A DNA stretch of 64,000 nt from Sphingopyxis sp. OAS728. GTDB taxonomy: Bacteria > Pseudomonadota > Alphaproteobacteria > Sphingomonadales > Sphingomonadaceae. Numbering within the stretch: the first letter of the stretch is position 1; every line of letters starts with the position of its first letter. The stretch covers positions 2,170,001 through 2,234,000 of the forward strand of contig NZ_JADBDT010000001.1 of NCBI RefSeq assembly GCF_014873485.1, in the 5' to 3' direction. Below the pieces are notes generated by a model, which saw only the letters and a program-made list of their open reading frames with translations, was not told the origin of the DNA and searched no databases. Positions 16,670 to 25,472 of the stretch are shown here, piece by piece. Both the position numbers and the translations under genes were made by a program.

Positions 16670-18103
16670 TTAGTAGATGTGCACCGCCTTGGTCACCAGA
16701 TAGCCGTCGAGCCCTTCGGGCCCGCTCTCGCTGCCGAAGCCCGATTCCTTGATCCCGCCGAACGGCATGTCGAGCGTCGAGATCACGAAGCTGTTCACCC
16801 CGACCATGCCGCTCTCGATCGTGTCGACGATGCGGTTGATGCGGCGGCCATTCTCGGTGAAGGCGAAGGCGGCGAGACCGTAGGGCAGCCGGTTCGCCTG
16901 TTCGAGCGCGTCGTCCTCGGTCGCGAACGGACGGATGAGCGCCATCGGGCCGAAGGGTTCATTGTTCATCGCATCGGCCTCGATCGGCACGTCGGCGATC
17001 GCGGTCGGCTGGAAGAAATAACCGTTGCCGGTCGCCTCGCCGCCCGCGATCACGCGCGCGCCTTTCGCCTTGGCGTCGGCAACCAGCGCTTCCAGCGCGG
17101 GAATGCGGCGCGCGTTGGCGAGCGGGCCCATCTGCGTGTCGGCGTCGAGGCCGCTGCCGATCTTCACCTTTTGGGTGCGTTCGGCAAAGCCCTTCACGAA
17201 CGCATCGTAGATGCCCTGCTGGACATAGAAACGCGTCGGCGAGATGCAGACCTGCCCCGCGTTGCGGAACTTCTGCGTCACAACACGGTCGAGCGTCGCT
17301 TCGAGGTCGCAATCGTCGAACACCAGCACCGGGGTGTGCCCGCCGAGTTCCATCGTGATCCGCTTCACGCCATCGGCGGCGAGCTTCATCAGATGCTTGC
17401 CGACCGCGGTCGAGCCGGTGAAGCTCACCTTGCGGATCACCGGGCTCGCGAGCAGGTGGCGGCTGATCTGGTCGGGATCGCCGTACACGAGCTGTACGAC
17501 GTCACCGGGGATGCCGGCATCGGCGATGCAGCGCATGATCGCGCTGGTGCAGCCGGGGGTTTCCTCGGGCGCCTTCGCAATCACGACGCAGCCCGCGGCG
17601 AGCGCGGGGGCGATCTTCTTGACCATCAGATTGACCGGGAAGTTCCATGGGCTGAACCCCGCGACGGGGCCGACCGGATGTTTGGTGACCATCGCGCGCT
17701 GGCCGAGCGGACGCTGGAGCACGCGGCCCTCGATGCGTTTGCCCTGCTCGGCAAAATAATCGAACAGGCCCGCCGCCGACAGCACTTCGCCGCGCGCTTC
17801 CGCGATCGGCTTGCCCTGTTCGAGCGTCAGCAAGGTCGCGATATGCTCGACGCGTTCGCGGATGATGCCCGCGGCCTTGTGCATCAACGCGGCGCGCTCG
17901 TCGGCGGTCTTGGCGCGCCAGACCGGCCAGCCGCGTGTCGCGGCCGCGAGCGCTTCGTCGAGGTCGGCGGCGGTGGCGACCGGCAGTTCGGCGATCGTGC
18001 CCGCGGTCGCGGGGTTATAGACCGGCCGCTCGTCGCGCCCCTCGCCGCTCCGCCAGGCGCCGTTGATAAAGAGCTGGAGGTCGGCGTCGTAGGTCGCGGT
18101 CAT
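16670..18103 (-). CDS. NAD(P)-dependent aldehyde dehydrogenase, succinate-semialdehyde type
   Basis: A 477-residue aldehyde dehydrogenase of normal length. The catalytic residues are visible: oxyanion Asn in SPWNFPVNL (N154), general base E252 in MELGGHTP, nucleophile C286 in NAGQVCISPTRF. The cofactor motif is FTGSTAVG. It is closest to the succinate-semialdehyde dehydrogenase (GabD)/glutarate-semialdehyde subgroup, although related enzymes use other aldehydes and the substrate cannot be fixed from sequence. It is transcribed alone, downstream of the 2OG oxygenase on the same strand. Confidence 0.88.
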   Translation of the reverse strand: MTATYDADLQLFINGAWRSGEGRDERPVYNPATAGTIAELPVATAADLDEALAAATRGWPVWRAKTADERAALMHKAAGIIRERVEHIATLLTLEQGKPIAEARGEVLSAAGLFDYFAEQGKRIEGRVLQRPLGQRAMVTKHPVGPVAGFSPWNFPVNLMVKKIAPALAAGCVVIAKAPEETPGCTSAIMRCIADAGIPGDVVQLVYGDPDQISRHLLASPVIRKVSFTGSTAVGKHLMKLAADGVKRITMELGGHTPVLVFDDCDLEATLDRVVTQKFRNAGQVCISPTRFYVQQGIYDAFVKGFAERTQKVKIGSGLDADTQMGPLANARRIPALEALVADAKAKGARVIAGGEATGNGYFFQPTAIADVPIEADAMNNEPFGPMALIRPFATEDDALEQANRLPYGLAAFAFTENGRRINRIVDTIESGMVGVNSFVISTLDMPFGGIKESGFGSESGPEGLDGYLVTKAVHIY

Positions 18104-18153
18104 ATAAGATCCTTGCGCAAGGAAATGGGGGGATGGCGGCGATATAGGGTGGC

Positions 18154-18753
18154 TCAGCGATAGTTAAAGCTGATGCTGATCCGTTCGCCCTTGCCCGAAT
18201 GCGGCATCACCTCGTGACGCAGCCAGCTTTCCCACAGGAAGACGCGGCCCGCAGCGGGTTCGGCATAGATGAAGGGATGAAGATGCTCGGGCGCTTCGTC
18301 GGTGCGACCCGGCGCTGCCATCAGCATCGCGAGGCGGGGGTCTTCGAGCTTGAGCGCGCCCGATCCGGGCGGGACGGCGACATAGAAGGTTCCCGACACG
18401 ATGCTGTGTGGATGGATATGGCCGCTATGCGTGCCGCCGGGTTTCAAGATGTTGACCCATAGGCTGTCGAGCTTGAGCGGTTTCGCGAGGTCGAAATGGC
18501 ACGCCTTGGCGAACGCCTTCACTTCCTTGTCGAGCAGCTTCTTGAGGTCGTAAAAAGCCGGATCGCGTTCGGGCAGGTCGCCGAGGCTCGCGTAGCTGGT
18601 ATAGCCCTTGTAGCCATGCTCGCGGCTCCACGCCTTCCCCGCGCCATCCTCTTCGGCGAACAGGCGGCAGCTCTCCTCCAGCTCTTCGAGCAGGTCGGAT
18701 GAGCCGATATCGGCCTCGTAAAAATTGGTGGCGAAGAGCGTGCGAACGGGCAT
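18154..18753 (-). CDS. 2-oxoglutarate/Fe(II) oxygenase of the TIGR02466 type
   Basis: From ATG 18753 the protein has 199 residues; longer in-frame extensions run into the divergent gene's leader and are rejected. It is a small double-stranded beta-helix protein with iron-ligand region HSGHIHPHSIVSGTFYV and a distal histidine in SWLRHEVMPHSGKGERISISFN, where the C-terminal Arg would bind 2-oxoglutarate. The family is annotated as putative 2OG-Fe(II) oxygenase, similar to prolyl 4-hydroxylases. The substrate is unknown. It is divergent from the SMP-30 gene with 46 bp between starts. Confidence 0.8.
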   Translation of the reverse strand: MPVRTLFATNFYEADIGSSDLLEELEESCRLFAEEDGAGKAWSREHGYKGYTSYASLGDLPERDPAFYDLKKLLDKEVKAFAKACHFDLAKPLKLDSLWVNILKPGGTHSGHIHPHSIVSGTFYVAVPPGSGALKLEDPRLAMLMAAPGRTDEAPEHLHPFIYAEPAAGRVFLWESWLRHEVMPHSGKGERISISFNYR

Positions 18754-18799
18754 GATGCGCGCAAAGCACAGCCAAAGTGCAAGAGCAAGGGAGACGAGG

Positions 18800-19720
18800 A
18801 TGGCCGAGTTTGAACTGATCGCCGACGGATTGCGCTTTCCCGAGGCGCCGGTGGTGATGGACGACGGTAGCGTCATCGTCGTCGAGATCGAGGCAAAGCG
18901 GATCACGCGCTGCTGGCCCGGCGGCCGGAAGGAAGTCATCGCGACCCCCGGCGGCGGCCCCAACGGGCTTGCGATCGGGCCTGACGGCAAGCTTTATTGC
19001 TGCAACAACGGCGGGTTCAACTATGTCGAATCAAACGGCTATCTCGCGCCGCACGGCATCGCCGACGATTATTCGGGCGGGCGGATCGAGCGCATCGATA
19101 TCGACACCGGCGAGGTCGAAATCCTCTATAAGAGCGGCGACCATGGCGTCGTGCTGCGCGGCCCCAACGACATCATGTTCGACGCGCATGGCGGCTTCTG
19201 GTTCACCGATCATGGCAAGGTCGATTATGCCGCGCGCTGCCACGACATCGTCGGCATCTTCTATGCCAAGGCCGACGGCAGTTTCATCGAGGAAGTCATC
19301 TTCCCCAGCTATAATCCGAACGGCATCGGCATCTCGCCCGACGGCACCAAGCTCTATGCGGCCGAAACCTATACCTGCCGCCTGACCCAGTTCAACATCG
19401 TCGCGCCGGGCAAGGTCGACGATGCTGCCGGCCCCGGCGGACCCGGCATCCCGCTCTACCGCCCCGCAGGCTATAAATTCTTCGACAGCCTCGCGATGGA
19501 GGCGAACGGCAATATCTGCGTCGCGACGATCGGCGAGTGCGGCATTTCGGTCGTCGGCCCCGATGGCGCGCTCGTCGAATTTGTCGCGACCGACGATATC
19601 TTCACCACCAACATCGCCTTCGGCGGGCCCGACCGGCAGGATGCCTATATCACCCTGTCGGGGACGGGCCGGCTCGTGAAGACGCGCTGGGCCAGACCGG
19701 GGCTGCAATTGCAGTACTGA
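18800..19720 (+). CDS. SMP-30/gluconolactonase family lactonase
   Basis: From ATG 18800, preceded by a GGGAGACGAGG region, the protein has 306 residues and no signal peptide. It is a six-bladed beta-propeller of the SMP-30/gluconolactonase group: ligands include E14-A-P in RFPEAPVV, N155-type residues in GPNDIMFDAHGGFWFTDHG and NGIGISPDGTKLYAAET. Such enzymes hydrolyse sugar lactones with a divalent metal. It is followed after 26 bp by a GlcG/HbpS-like gene and probably forms a two-gene operon with it. Confidence 0.88.
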   Translation: MAEFELIADGLRFPEAPVVMDDGSVIVVEIEAKRITRCWPGGRKEVIATPGGGPNGLAIGPDGKLYCCNNGGFNYVESNGYLAPHGIADDYSGGRIERIDIDTGEVEILYKSGDHGVVLRGPNDIMFDAHGGFWFTDHGKVDYAARCHDIVGIFYAKADGSFIEEVIFPSYNPNGIGISPDGTKLYAAETYTCRLTQFNIVAPGKVDDAAGPGGPGIPLYRPAGYKFFDSLAMEANGNICVATIGECGISVVGPDGALVEFVATDDIFTTNIAFGGPDRQDAYITLSGTGRLVKTRWARPGLQLQY

Positions 19721-19746
19721 CCCCGCGCCCCATTGGGGAGGCGAGG

Positions 19747-20211
19747 ATGAGGATGATCTGGATGGCGGCGCTGCTGATGGCGGCGCCCGCGAATGCGCAA
19801 ATGCTGAACGCCGAACAGGCCGATGCGATCGTCAAGGGCTGCGCCGCGCATGCGCGCGCCAAGGGACAGGGCCATGCAATCGCGGTCGTCGATCTTGGCG
19901 GGCATCCCGTCGCGATGTGGCGGATGGACGGCAATGCGTTCGGCATGATGGACTTCTCGCTGGAGAAAGCGCGCGCGGTCGCGGCATGGGGTTTCCCGAC
20001 GAGCGGGATGGAAGAAGCCGCGAAGGGCACGCCGGGTTTCGCCGATGCACCGCATGTCGTCACGGTCGCGGGCGGCGTGCCGATCTTCAGCGCCGACGGG
20101 CGGACGCGGCTCGGCGGGGTGGGCGCGTCGGGCGAGGCACCCGCCGATGATGCCGCTTGCGCCGCCGCGGGGATCGCGGCAGCAGGGCTGAAGTCGGAGC
20201 GCGCCCGCTGA
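19747..20211 (+). CDS. exported GlcG/HbpS family haem-binding-like protein
   Basis: From ATG 19747 this is a 154-residue protein with a signal peptide (MRMIWMAALLMAAPANAQ). A single GlcG/HbpS domain (DUF336) follows, with AIAVVDLGGHPVAMWRMDG, FSLEKARAVAAW and the C-terminal GGVGASGEAPADDAACAAAG typical of the family. Members bind haem or are part of glycolate and aromatic catabolic operons as accessory proteins. The exact role is unknown; coupling with the lactonase gene suggests a catabolic setting. ATG 19753 is an alternative start. Confidence 0.82.
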   Translation: MRMIWMAALLMAAPANAQMLNAEQADAIVKGCAAHARAKGQGHAIAVVDLGGHPVAMWRMDGNAFGMMDFSLEKARAVAAWGFPTSGMEEAAKGTPGFADAPHVVTVAGGVPIFSADGRTRLGGVGASGEAPADDAACAAAGIAAAGLKSERAR

Positions 20212-20245
20212 CGATCATGGCGCCTCCTGCAACAGGGAGCATCAC

Positions 20246-20935
20246 ATGCACGAGGAAACCCACGCCGTCACGCGGATCGGCTGGCTTCGCGCCGCGATCC
20301 TCGGCGCCAACGACGGGATCGTCTCGACCGCCAGCCTGATCGCGGGTGTCGCGGCGGCGGGCGTGTCGCAATCGTCGATCCTCGTCACCGGCACCGCGGG
20401 GCTGGTCGCCGGCGCGATGTCGATGGCGGCGGGCGAATATGTGTCGGTGAGCTCGCAGAGCGATGCGGAACGGTCCGACGTCGAGCTGGAGAAGCGCCAC
20501 CTCGCCGCCGATCCCGAGTATGAGCTCGAGGAGCTGACTTTGATCTATCAGGAGCGCGGGCTCGACCGCGCGCTGGCCGAGCAGGTCGCGGTACAGCTCA
20601 CCGAACATAATGCGCTCGACACCCATCTGCGCGACGAGCTGGGGATGACCGATGCAATGGCGGCGCGGCCAGCGCAGGCGGCGGCGGCTTCGGCGGCGAG
20701 CTTTGCAATCGGCGCGGCGCTGCCGCTGGCAACCGTTCTGGTCGACAAGGGCGACACGCTGCCCTTCACGGTGTCGGCAGCATCGCTCGTCTTTCTCGCG
20801 ATTCTTGGCGCACTGGGGGCGTGGGCGGGCAACGCGCCGATGCTGCGGCCGGTGGTGCGAGTGACCTTCTGGGGCGCATTCGCGATGGCCGCAACAATCG
20901 CGATTGGATCGTTGCTCGGTACGACGGTGGGTTAG
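20246..20935 (+). CDS. VIT family (VIT1/CCC1) iron/manganese transporter
   Basis: A 229-residue integral membrane protein, matching the small VIT1/CCC1 transporters. It has the first-helix motif LGANDGIVSTASLIAGVAAAG, then GAMSMAAGEYVSVSSQSD, an acidic cytoplasmic helical insert (about 75-130, rich in Glu) that in plant VIT1 binds transition metals, and three C-terminal membrane segments. It probably moves Fe(II) or Mn(II) out of the cytoplasm. The AACAGGGA ribosome site precedes ATG 20246. Confidence 0.88.
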   Translation: MHEETHAVTRIGWLRAAILGANDGIVSTASLIAGVAAAGVSQSSILVTGTAGLVAGAMSMAAGEYVSVSSQSDAERSDVELEKRHLAADPEYELEELTLIYQERGLDRALAEQVAVQLTEHNALDTHLRDELGMTDAMAARPAQAAAASAASFAIGAALPLATVLVDKGDTLPFTVSAASLVFLAILGALGAWAGNAPMLRPVVRVTFWGAFAMAATIAIGSLLGTTVG

Positions 20936-20950
20936 AAGCAGCCTTTCAAA

Positions 20951-21039
20951 CCGTTCGTGCTGAGCTTGTCGAAGCACTGCATTTTTCTTTTGCGGTTACC
21001 ACAAGAAGAACGGCCCTTCGACAAGCTCAGGGCGAACGG
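20951..21039. repeat. sphingomonad-type intergenic inverted repeat
   Basis: Two 24 bp arms, 20951-20974 and 21016-21039, are inverted copies with 22 of 24 bases matching; the core is TGAGCTTGTCGAAG / CTTCGACAAGCTCA. The spacer is 41 bp and partly AT-rich. The element sits between two convergent genes (VIT transporter and DUF488). Repeats with this core recur in sphingomonad genomes as I know them; copy number here cannot be determined from one window. Confidence 0.8.
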
Positions 21040-21049
21040 GGTTGGGGAG

Positions 21050-21433
21050 TCAGCGCCGCTCCAGCCACTCCCGCAGCGCCACGGCATTGTTTCGCTCCTC
21101 GCTTTTCGCGGCGTAGAGCAGGGTAACGGGACCGGCCCGCACTGCCGCATCGAGCGTGGAGAGCGCCGCCTTCACCTCCTCGCCGCCCGCGTCGAGTTCG
21201 GCGAAATAGTCCAAGCGGAACGCGTCCCACGCCTCATCCGAATCGGCGGTTTCGCCATGGAACCGCTTGCGCAGCCCATCGCTCGGCGACAGCGGCTTGA
21301 GCCACGCCGCCAGCGCCGCTTTCTCCTTCGAGACGCCGCGCGGCCACAGCCGGTCGACGAGGAAGCGCGTGCCGTCGCCGGGACCGGCCGGTTCGTGGAT
21401 GCGTTTGACCGCGATTGTCAGGGGCGATGCCAT
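21050..21433 (-). CDS. DUF488 (YeaO-like) protein
   Basis: A 127-residue protein with the DUF488 signature: KRIHEPAGPGDGTRFLVDRL followed by WPRGVSKEKAAL, and a C-terminal VTLLYAAKSEERNNAVALREWL. The family is soluble, of unknown function, and sometimes annotated as uroporphyrin-III methyltransferase-like without evidence. It is divergent from the DUF2855 gene with 57 bp between starts, so the two may share a control region. Confidence 0.85.
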   Translation of the reverse strand: MASPLTIAVKRIHEPAGPGDGTRFLVDRLWPRGVSKEKAALAAWLKPLSPSDGLRKRFHGETADSDEAWDAFRLDYFAELDAGGEEVKAALSTLDAAVRAGPVTLLYAAKSEERNNAVALREWLERR

Positions 21434-21490
21434 CTGTATGACTATCGGTCATCCCGCAATCGCGGGCAAGTCAATCGGAGGGGTCCGGAC

Positions 21491-22597
21491 ATGAGCGCAG
21501 CAGGCTGGGCGATCGACATCGATCGCGACGATATCACGCAGGCAAATTTGGTCTCCGATTCCGATGCACCGCTCGCGCCGGGACAGGTGCGGGTGCACCT
21601 CGACAGCTATGCAATGACCGCGAACAACATCACCTATGCCGTGTTCGGCAAGCCGGCCGGACTGTTCGGCAACGATCAGGGTTATTGGGATTTCTTCGCC
21701 GAACGGGACGAAGCCGGCCGCCTGCCCGTCTGGGGCTTTGCGACGGTGACCGAAAGTGCAGCCGAGGGCGTGTCGGTCGGCGATCGCTTCTATGGCTATT
21801 ATCCGATGGCGGAGACCGCCGTGCTGGCCGTCGGCAAGGCGGGCCCGGGCGGCTTCACCGACGTCACGCCGCGGCGCACCACGCTGCCCCCGATTTACAA
21901 TAATTATCAGCGGATCGAGGCGCTGCCCGATTACCGGGCCGCCGACCATGATTATTGGCCGGTCTTCCGCCCGTTGTTCCTGACCGGCTGGCTGATCGCC
22001 GACCAGTTCGAGGATGAAAGCGATTATGGCGCCGACCAGATCCTGATCGCGAGCGCGTCGAGCAAGACCGCGATCGGGCTGGGCTTCGCGCTCGCGCGGC
22101 GCGCGGGCCATCGCCCCGAAACGATCGGCCTCACCAGCAAGGCGAATGTCGCCGATCTCGATGCGCAGCGCATCTATGACCGCGTGATCGCCTATGACGA
22201 CATCCTCACGCTCAATCCCGCGACGCCCTCGGCGCTCGTCGACATGGCGGGCAATGGCGCGGTGACGCGCGCGGTGCACAGCCATTTCGGAAACAACCTC
22301 AAGGCCTCGATCATCGTCGGTAAATCGCATTGGGACGCCGACGCCGGGCAGGCGGCGCTCCCCGGCCCCGAACGGCAGGGCTTTTTCGCGCCCGGGCGCA
22401 GCCAGAAGCGCATCGTCGACTGGGGCGGCGCGGCGTTCGGGCAGAAGATCGCCGAAGCCTGGCTGGCTTTCATGGACGTTGCGCCGCGGCTGACTTCGGT
22501 CGATAAGCGCAGCGGCGGCGATGCGGCGCTCGCTGCCTATCGGGAGATGCTCTCGGGACAGGCCGACCCCAAAAAGGGGATCGTCGTCGTCCCATGA
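21491..22597 (+). CDS. DUF2855 family protein, medium-chain reductase-like
   Basis: From ATG 21491, with GGAGG about 9 bases upstream, the protein has 368 residues. It fits the DUF2855 family: N-terminal GroES-like part with HLDSYAMTANNITYAVFGK and VWGFATVTESAAEGVSVGDRFYGYYP, then a Rossmann-like part (QILIASASSKTAIGLGFALA) and DMAGNGAVTRAVHSHFGNN. This is the overall design of zinc-independent medium-chain oxidoreductases, but no member has a settled substrate to my knowledge. Confidence 0.8.
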   Translation: MSAAGWAIDIDRDDITQANLVSDSDAPLAPGQVRVHLDSYAMTANNITYAVFGKPAGLFGNDQGYWDFFAERDEAGRLPVWGFATVTESAAEGVSVGDRFYGYYPMAETAVLAVGKAGPGGFTDVTPRRTTLPPIYNNYQRIEALPDYRAADHDYWPVFRPLFLTGWLIADQFEDESDYGADQILIASASSKTAIGLGFALARRAGHRPETIGLTSKANVADLDAQRIYDRVIAYDDILTLNPATPSALVDMAGNGAVTRAVHSHFGNNLKASIIVGKSHWDADAGQAALPGPERQGFFAPGRSQKRIVDWGGAAFGQKIAEAWLAFMDVAPRLTSVDKRSGGDAALAAYREMLSGQADPKKGIVVVP

Positions 22598-22643
22598 GGG
22601 TCGCATGAGCAGTCCCTTTCCCCGCCGCACGAAAGGACCGACC

Positions 22644-23051
22644 ATGCTTCGCACGCTTGTTTTCGCTACCTCGCTCGCGCTCCTGCTCCCGGCGGGAGCG
22701 GCGCTGGCCGAAACGCCCAAGGCCGCACCCGCGCACAAGCCCGACCTCGCCGACCGCGTCGCGGGGACGTACAAGGGCGACATCATCTCCGACGCGCGCG
22801 GCTCGTCGAAAAGCGGCGTGACGATTACGGTCACGCGCACGGGGCCGAACAAGGTCGAGATCAAGTCGAGCCATGCGCGCTTTCCGACCGTCACCATCCC
22901 GCTTGAAAAGGCGATGGATGCGATCCTCGCCGCGAGCGGGCCTTCCGTGTTCCTGCTCGATACGGTGCGCTCGCCCGACAAGCTCGACCTCACGATCGAC
23001 GATGCGAGCTGGTCGGGCAATCGCGTCGCGGCGACGCCCGCGAAGAAATAA
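22644..23051 (+). CDS. small secreted protein of unknown function
   Basis: A 135-residue protein beginning with a clear signal peptide (MLRTLVFATSLALLLPAGAALAE). The mature part is about 110 residues, basic at its C-terminus (PAKK), with YKGDIISDARGSSKSGVTIT and a beta-rich pattern. I do not recognise the family. It starts 46 bp after the DUF2855 gene and ends 9 bp before the GST gene, so all three may be one transcript. The AAAGGA site before ATG 22644 supports this start. Confidence 0.65.
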   Translation: MLRTLVFATSLALLLPAGAALAETPKAAPAHKPDLADRVAGTYKGDIISDARGSSKSGVTITVTRTGPNKVEIKSSHARFPTVTIPLEKAMDAILAASGPSVFLLDTVRSPDKLDLTIDDASWSGNRVAATPAKK

Positions 23052-23060
23052 AGGAAAGCC

Positions 23061-23801
23061 ATGCTGATCGTCGGCAGTCCCGTCTCTCCTTATGTGCGCA
23101 AGATCCTTGCGATCCTGCATCTGAAGGGGCTCGACTATGAACTCGATCCGATCACGCCCTTTTACGGCAATGACGAATTTTCGAAGCTGAGCCCGCTGCG
23201 CCGTATCCCCGTGCTGATCGACGGCGACCTCGTCGTGAATGATTCGACCGTGATCGCCGAATATCTCGACGAGGCATACCCCGACGTTCCGGTGTTGCCG
23301 AAGAGCCCGCGCGAACGGGCGCAGTCGCGCTGGATCGAAGAATATGCCGACAGCCGCCTCGGCGACCTCTGCATCTGGGGGCTCTTCTATCCGAAGATCG
23401 TCGCCCCGCATGTGTTCAAGCGCCCGCCCGACGAAGACGCGCTCGCCAAGGTCACCGACGGCGACCTGCCCGAAGCGCTCGACTGGATCGAGGCGCACGC
23501 ACCGACGGCCGGCTTCCTGTTCGGCGACGCCGTCGGGGTCGCCGACCTCGCCGTGGCATGCCCGTTGCGCAACGCTGCGATCGCAGGCTGGACGCCCGAT
23601 CCGGCACGCTGGCCGAAGACCGCCGCGTGGCTCGCCCGGATCGCCGCGCTCCCCTGCTATGCGCGCACGATGACCTTCGAACCCGCGATCCTCGCAACGC
23701 GTGCCGACAGCCGCCGCGCGGTGCTCGAAGCGGCGGGCGTGCAGGTTGCAGAAACGAGCTTCGGCACCGACACGCCCCGCGCCAGCATCATGCTGCGCTG
23801 A
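23061..23801 (+). CDS. glutathione S-transferase family protein
   Basis: A 246-residue protein. The N-terminal thioredoxin-fold domain (1-80) has SPVSPYVRKILAIL, the cis-Pro motif RRIPVLID (48-55) and the gamma-glutamyl binding NDSTVIAEYLDE. The C-terminal helical domain (90-220) is followed by a 25-residue tail. It resembles the bacterial beta/theta-like GSTs. No substrate can be named. It lies 9 bp downstream of the small secreted protein and 32 bp upstream of a HAD hydrolase, all on the plus strand. Confidence 0.87.
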   Translation: MLIVGSPVSPYVRKILAILHLKGLDYELDPITPFYGNDEFSKLSPLRRIPVLIDGDLVVNDSTVIAEYLDEAYPDVPVLPKSPRERAQSRWIEEYADSRLGDLCIWGLFYPKIVAPHVFKRPPDEDALAKVTDGDLPEALDWIEAHAPTAGFLFGDAVGVADLAVACPLRNAAIAGWTPDPARWPKTAAWLARIAALPCYARTMTFEPAILATRADSRRAVLEAAGVQVAETSFGTDTPRASIMLR

Positions 23802-23833
23802 TCCCTTTCTCTCCCAAGCAACAGGAATGACTT

Positions 23834-24496
23834 ATGGGTCGCTTCACGACCGTGATCTTCGATTTCGGCGGCGTCATCACCGCCTCGCCCTTCGAGGCGT
23901 TCAACCGGCTGGAGCAGGAGCGCGGGTTGCCGCAGGATTTCGTGCGGCGCGTCAATGCGACCAACCCCGACGGCAATGCCTGGGCGAAGTTCGAGCGCGC
24001 CGAGATCGATGCCGCGGCATTCGACGCGCTCTTCGCCGAGGAGGCCCGCGCGCTGGGGCATGAGCTGGAAGGTGAGGCGGTGCTGGCGGTGATCGCGGGG
24101 GCGGTGCGCCCGTCGATGGTCGCGGCGCTCGACACGTTGAAGGCGCGCGGCTTCACCATCGCGTGCATCACGAATAATGTTCCCGGCGGCAAGATGGGCA
24201 TCCAGGGCGCGGGCATGACGCGCAGCGCGGAAGCGGCGATCGAGGTCGCCGACATCATGGCGCGCTTCGTTCATGTCATCGAATCGAGCAAGGCGGGGGT
24301 GCGCAAGCCCGACCCGCGAATTTATCAGATGATGTGCGAGAAGCTCGGGGTCGAACCCGGCGAGTGCATCTATCTCGACGACCTCGGCATCAACTGCAAA
24401 CCTGCGAGTCAGCTCGGCATGCATGCGATCAAGGTGACAAGCGGCGAACAGGCGCTTGCTGACCTGTCGGCGGCGCTGGGGATGCCGCTACCCTGA
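23834..24496 (+). CDS. HAD-IA family hydrolase
   Basis: A 220-residue HAD superfamily protein. Motif I is FDFGGV with nucleophile D10; the usual second Asp two residues on is Gly, as in the epoxide-hydrolase-type (sEH N-terminal phosphatase) HAD-IA group. Motif II is the N in ACITNNVPGG, motif III is K in SSKAGVRKPDPRIYQM, motif IV is YLDDLGINCKPA. Loss of the second Asp often reduces phosphatase activity, so the true reaction is uncertain. Its last 9 bp overlap the convergent LysR gene. Confidence 0.85.
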   Translation: MGRFTTVIFDFGGVITASPFEAFNRLEQERGLPQDFVRRVNATNPDGNAWAKFERAEIDAAAFDALFAEEARALGHELEGEAVLAVIAGAVRPSMVAALDTLKARGFTIACITNNVPGGKMGIQGAGMTRSAEAAIEVADIMARFVHVIESSKAGVRKPDPRIYQMMCEKLGVEPGECIYLDDLGINCKPASQLGMHAIKVTSGEQALADLSAALGMPLP

Positions 24497-25381
24497 CGCT
24501 TCGGCGAGGTTGAGCTCCGCCGCGCGTTCGAAGATTTGCGTGAGCACGGGTTCGGTGTCGGCGACACGCATCGCGACGTGGAATTCAACCGGCGCGAGCG
24601 CGGGCATGGCTTCGATCTGAACGAGCGCGCCACTCGCCAATTCACCGCGCACCATCGGCTGCGGGAAGATGCCGATGCCCCCGCCCGCCTTTGCGATGTC
24701 GATCATCGTGCGTGCGTTGTTGCAGAGGTTGAGCGACTTTTGCGCGATGCGCGATGCCTCGATCGCCTCGCGCATCCGGCCGTGGATCGGCGAATGGCTG
24801 GCGAGCGACCAGACGGGCAGCATCGCCTCACCGCCCGCAAAGGCCGACGCGACCGCGGGGCTCGCGAGCCAGACGAGTTCGACCGCGCCGATCGGGCTGG
24901 TCTTGAGGGCCGGGTGCGCGATCGGCCCAGCGGCAAAGGCGATGTCGGTGCGGCCGGTCAGCAACTGCTGGATCAGGTTCGCGGTCAGGTCGATTTCGAT
25001 TTCGAGGCCGACGCCCGGCATATCGGCCTTGAGGCTCGCGACGAAGGCGGGAAGGCAGCTCGCCGCCGCGATCTCGCCCGCGCCGATGCGTACGACCCCG
25101 CTCGCTTCGGCGAAACCGCCGCTGCCGAGCAGCGCGACCTGCATGTCGCGAAGCAGCGGATCGCAGTCGCGCACGAGCTTGCGCCCCGCCGCCGTGAGCG
25201 ACATCGTCCGGCCGTCGCGGCGGAACAGCGTAGTCCCCAATCTCTGCTCCAGCTCACGCATCCGCGCCGACACCGCCGGCTGCGTCGTGTTGAGCCGCTC
25301 GGCCGCGGCCGAAAAGGTCCCGAGCCGGTCGATCCACAGCAGGGTTTCGAGGTGATAGAGCGAGACGCGATTGATAGACAT
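24488..25381 (-). CDS. LysR family transcriptional regulator (sco-linked)
   Basis: A 297-residue LysR protein: N-terminal helix-turn-helix with TFSAAAERLNTTQPAVSARM and a C-terminal effector domain with GGIGIFPQPMVRGELASGAL. It is divergent from the succinyl-CoA:3-ketoacid CoA-transferase gene scoA with 91 bp between starts, so it is the likely regulator of that operon. A palindrome that fits the LysR T-N11-A rule overlaps its own start codon, consistent with autorepression. Confidence 0.88.
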   Translation of the reverse strand: MSINRVSLYHLETLLWIDRLGTFSAAAERLNTTQPAVSARMRELEQRLGTTLFRRDGRTMSLTAAGRKLVRDCDPLLRDMQVALLGSGGFAEASGVVRIGAGEIAAASCLPAFVASLKADMPGVGLEIEIDLTANLIQQLLTGRTDIAFAAGPIAHPALKTSPIGAVELVWLASPAVASAFAGGEAMLPVWSLASHSPIHGRMREAIEASRIAQKSLNLCNNARTMIDIAKAGGGIGIFPQPMVRGELASGALVQIEAMPALAPVEFHVAMRVADTEPVLTQIFERAAELNLAEASG

Positions 25382-25388
25382 CGTCTAT
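25374..25388. promoter_or_regulatory. LysR-type operator (T-N11-A dyad)
   Basis: ATAGAC (25374-25379), three bases, GTCTAT (25383-25388) is a perfect dyad with the T-N11-A spacing of LysR boxes. It overlaps the start codon of the minus-strand LysR gene and lies 85 bp upstream of scoA. The sequence is an observation; binding is inferred. Confidence 0.55.
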
Positions 25389-25472
25389 GTATAATCCAAA
25401 AATCGAACAATTAGAATTGATGGATCAAATGCGCCAAGGTCGCGCCCGACATTCCCGCAAGGAGGCCTCTTC

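Noticed and set aside
16526..18163. 545-residue plus-strand frame opposite the aldehyde dehydrogenase
   Set aside because: Antisense shadow of a gene with complete catalytic residues.
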